Assembly (NCBI RefSeq): GCF_900103525.1
Contig: NZ_FNHN01000005.1
Span: forward strand, 62,001 to 126,000
Length of the DNA stretch: 64,000 bases
Direction of reading: 5' to 3'
Source: Bacillus sp. OK048
GTDB taxonomy: Bacteria; Bacillota; Bacilli; Bacillales; Cytobacillaceae
The notes beneath the pieces were generated by a model. It saw only the letters and a program-made list of their open reading frames with translations, was not told where the DNA came from and did not search any database. Below are positions 63,505 through 64,000 of this stretch, in pieces. Position numbers and translations under genes: made by a program. The first letter of the stretch is position 1, and every line of letters starts with the position of its first letter.

Positions 63505-64000
63505 TTGCCAAAGGTACGCACAAAGGATATTTATGAAAAATTCCATTTGGAATTAGTTAGCGGTGAAGAAGGAATTAATCGTCCGATTACGATGAGTGAT
63601 ATTTCAAGACCGGGAATTGAGCTCGCTGGATATTTTGAATATTATCCGGCAGAACGAATTCAGCTATTAGGAAAAACAGAGCTTTCCTTCTTTGATGGAT
63701 TATCCCAAAATGATCGTAACTTAAGAATGGAACGGTTATGCACGGATATCACTCCTGCCATCATCGTGACTAGAGGGTTGGAGGTCCCGCAAGAGCTGAT
63801 TGAAGCCTCCGAGCGTGAATCTGTTCCTGTACTGCGTTCAAATATGAAAACAACACGTTTTTCAAGTCGGCTAACGAACTTTTTAGAGAGTAAGCTGGCA
63901 CCAACCACAGCCGTTCATGGTGTTTTAGTTGATATTTACGGGATTGGTGTATTAATTACTGGTAAAAGTGGTGTGGGGAAAAGTGAAACGGCATTGGAAC
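63505..64000 (+). CDS. hprK: HPr kinase/phosphorylase, 3' end cut by window
   Basis: HprK phosphorylates Ser46 of HPr and so triggers CcpA-dependent carbon catabolite repression. The visible 165 residues comprise the N-terminal domain ([53 protein letters not shown]) and the start of the catalytic domain with the P-loop GKSGVGKSE. The TTG at 63505 follows AAGGAGGAAAA at good distance and gives the family start. Its presence fits the cre site in the galactonate operon. Confidence 0.95.
   Translation, partial: MPKVRTKDIYEKFHLELVSGEEGINRPITMSDISRPGIELAGYFEYYPAERIQLLGKTELSFFDGLSQNDRNLRMERLCTDITPAIIVTRGLEVPQELIEASERESVPVLRSNMKTTRFSSRLTNFLESKLAPTTAVHGVLVDIYGIGVLITGKSGVGKSETALE

Overview
The window is a chromosomal segment from a Bacillaceae bacterium. 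Its backbone follows the Bacillus subtilis gene order from tagO to hprK: tagO, yvyE, degSU, degV, comFA/comFC, hpf, secA, prfB, yvjA, cccB, ftsEX, ctpB, minJ, csbA, uvrBA, yvlB/yvlD, nagA-nagB-nagR and hprK. TTG/GTG starts, strong AGGAGG-type ribosome binding sites and candidate LexA, sigma-W, CcpA and NagR sites all fit a low-GC Gram-positive rod. The genus cannot be fixed by reading alone. I saw no rRNA, tRNA, CRISPR array or transposase gene.

Region by region: 1-8.4 kb carries tagO (5' end outside the window), yvyE, the DegS-DegU two-component system, degV, the competence genes comFA-comFC and hpf. comFB and the late flagellar block that B. subtilis carries between comFC and hpf are absent. 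8.5-12.3 kb has a small haem-oxidase-like membrane protein, two arrays of 52-bp intergenic repeats and secA, which is inverted relative to hpf and prfB. 12.3-21.9 kb is the most unusual part: a seven-gene multihaem cytochrome cluster of five cytochromes with 41 CXXCH motifs in total, plus a membrane-anchored TPR protein and an NHL beta-propeller. 21.9-22.1 kb holds a cluster of four perfect DnaA boxes. 22.2-32.2 kb is envelope and division backbone (prfB with its programmed frameshift, yvjA, cccB, ftsEX, an EnvC-like M23 protein, ctpB, minJ).

32.4-36.0 kb encodes a three-subunit molybdenum hydroxylase. 36.9-43.9 kb is a D-galactonate-type catabolic locus: IclR regulator, sugar ABC importer without its own ATPase, aldolase, kinase and dehydratase. 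45.2-46.6 kb is a metal-responsive ArsR regulator and CDF zinc/cadmium exporter. 46.9-49.7 kb is cytochrome bd oxidase cydA-cydB-cydS followed by a relict of the CDF gene. 49.7-52.0 kb has a NarL-type two-component system divergent from a YcnI-like copper protein. 52.1-64.0 kb returns to backbone: csbA, uvrBA, yvlB/yvlD, a SPOR-domain amidase, the GlcNAc catabolic operon and the start of hprK.

The cytochrome cluster suggests an electron route from menaquinol, through two NapC-like membrane decahaem and dodecahaem proteins, to secreted hexahaem proteins and an Ig-domain heptahaem protein. No terminal reductase is encoded beside it, so extracellular electron transfer is the leading but unproven reading. 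Intergenic DNA is unusually rich in short repeat arrays with periods of 21 bp or about 51 bp.
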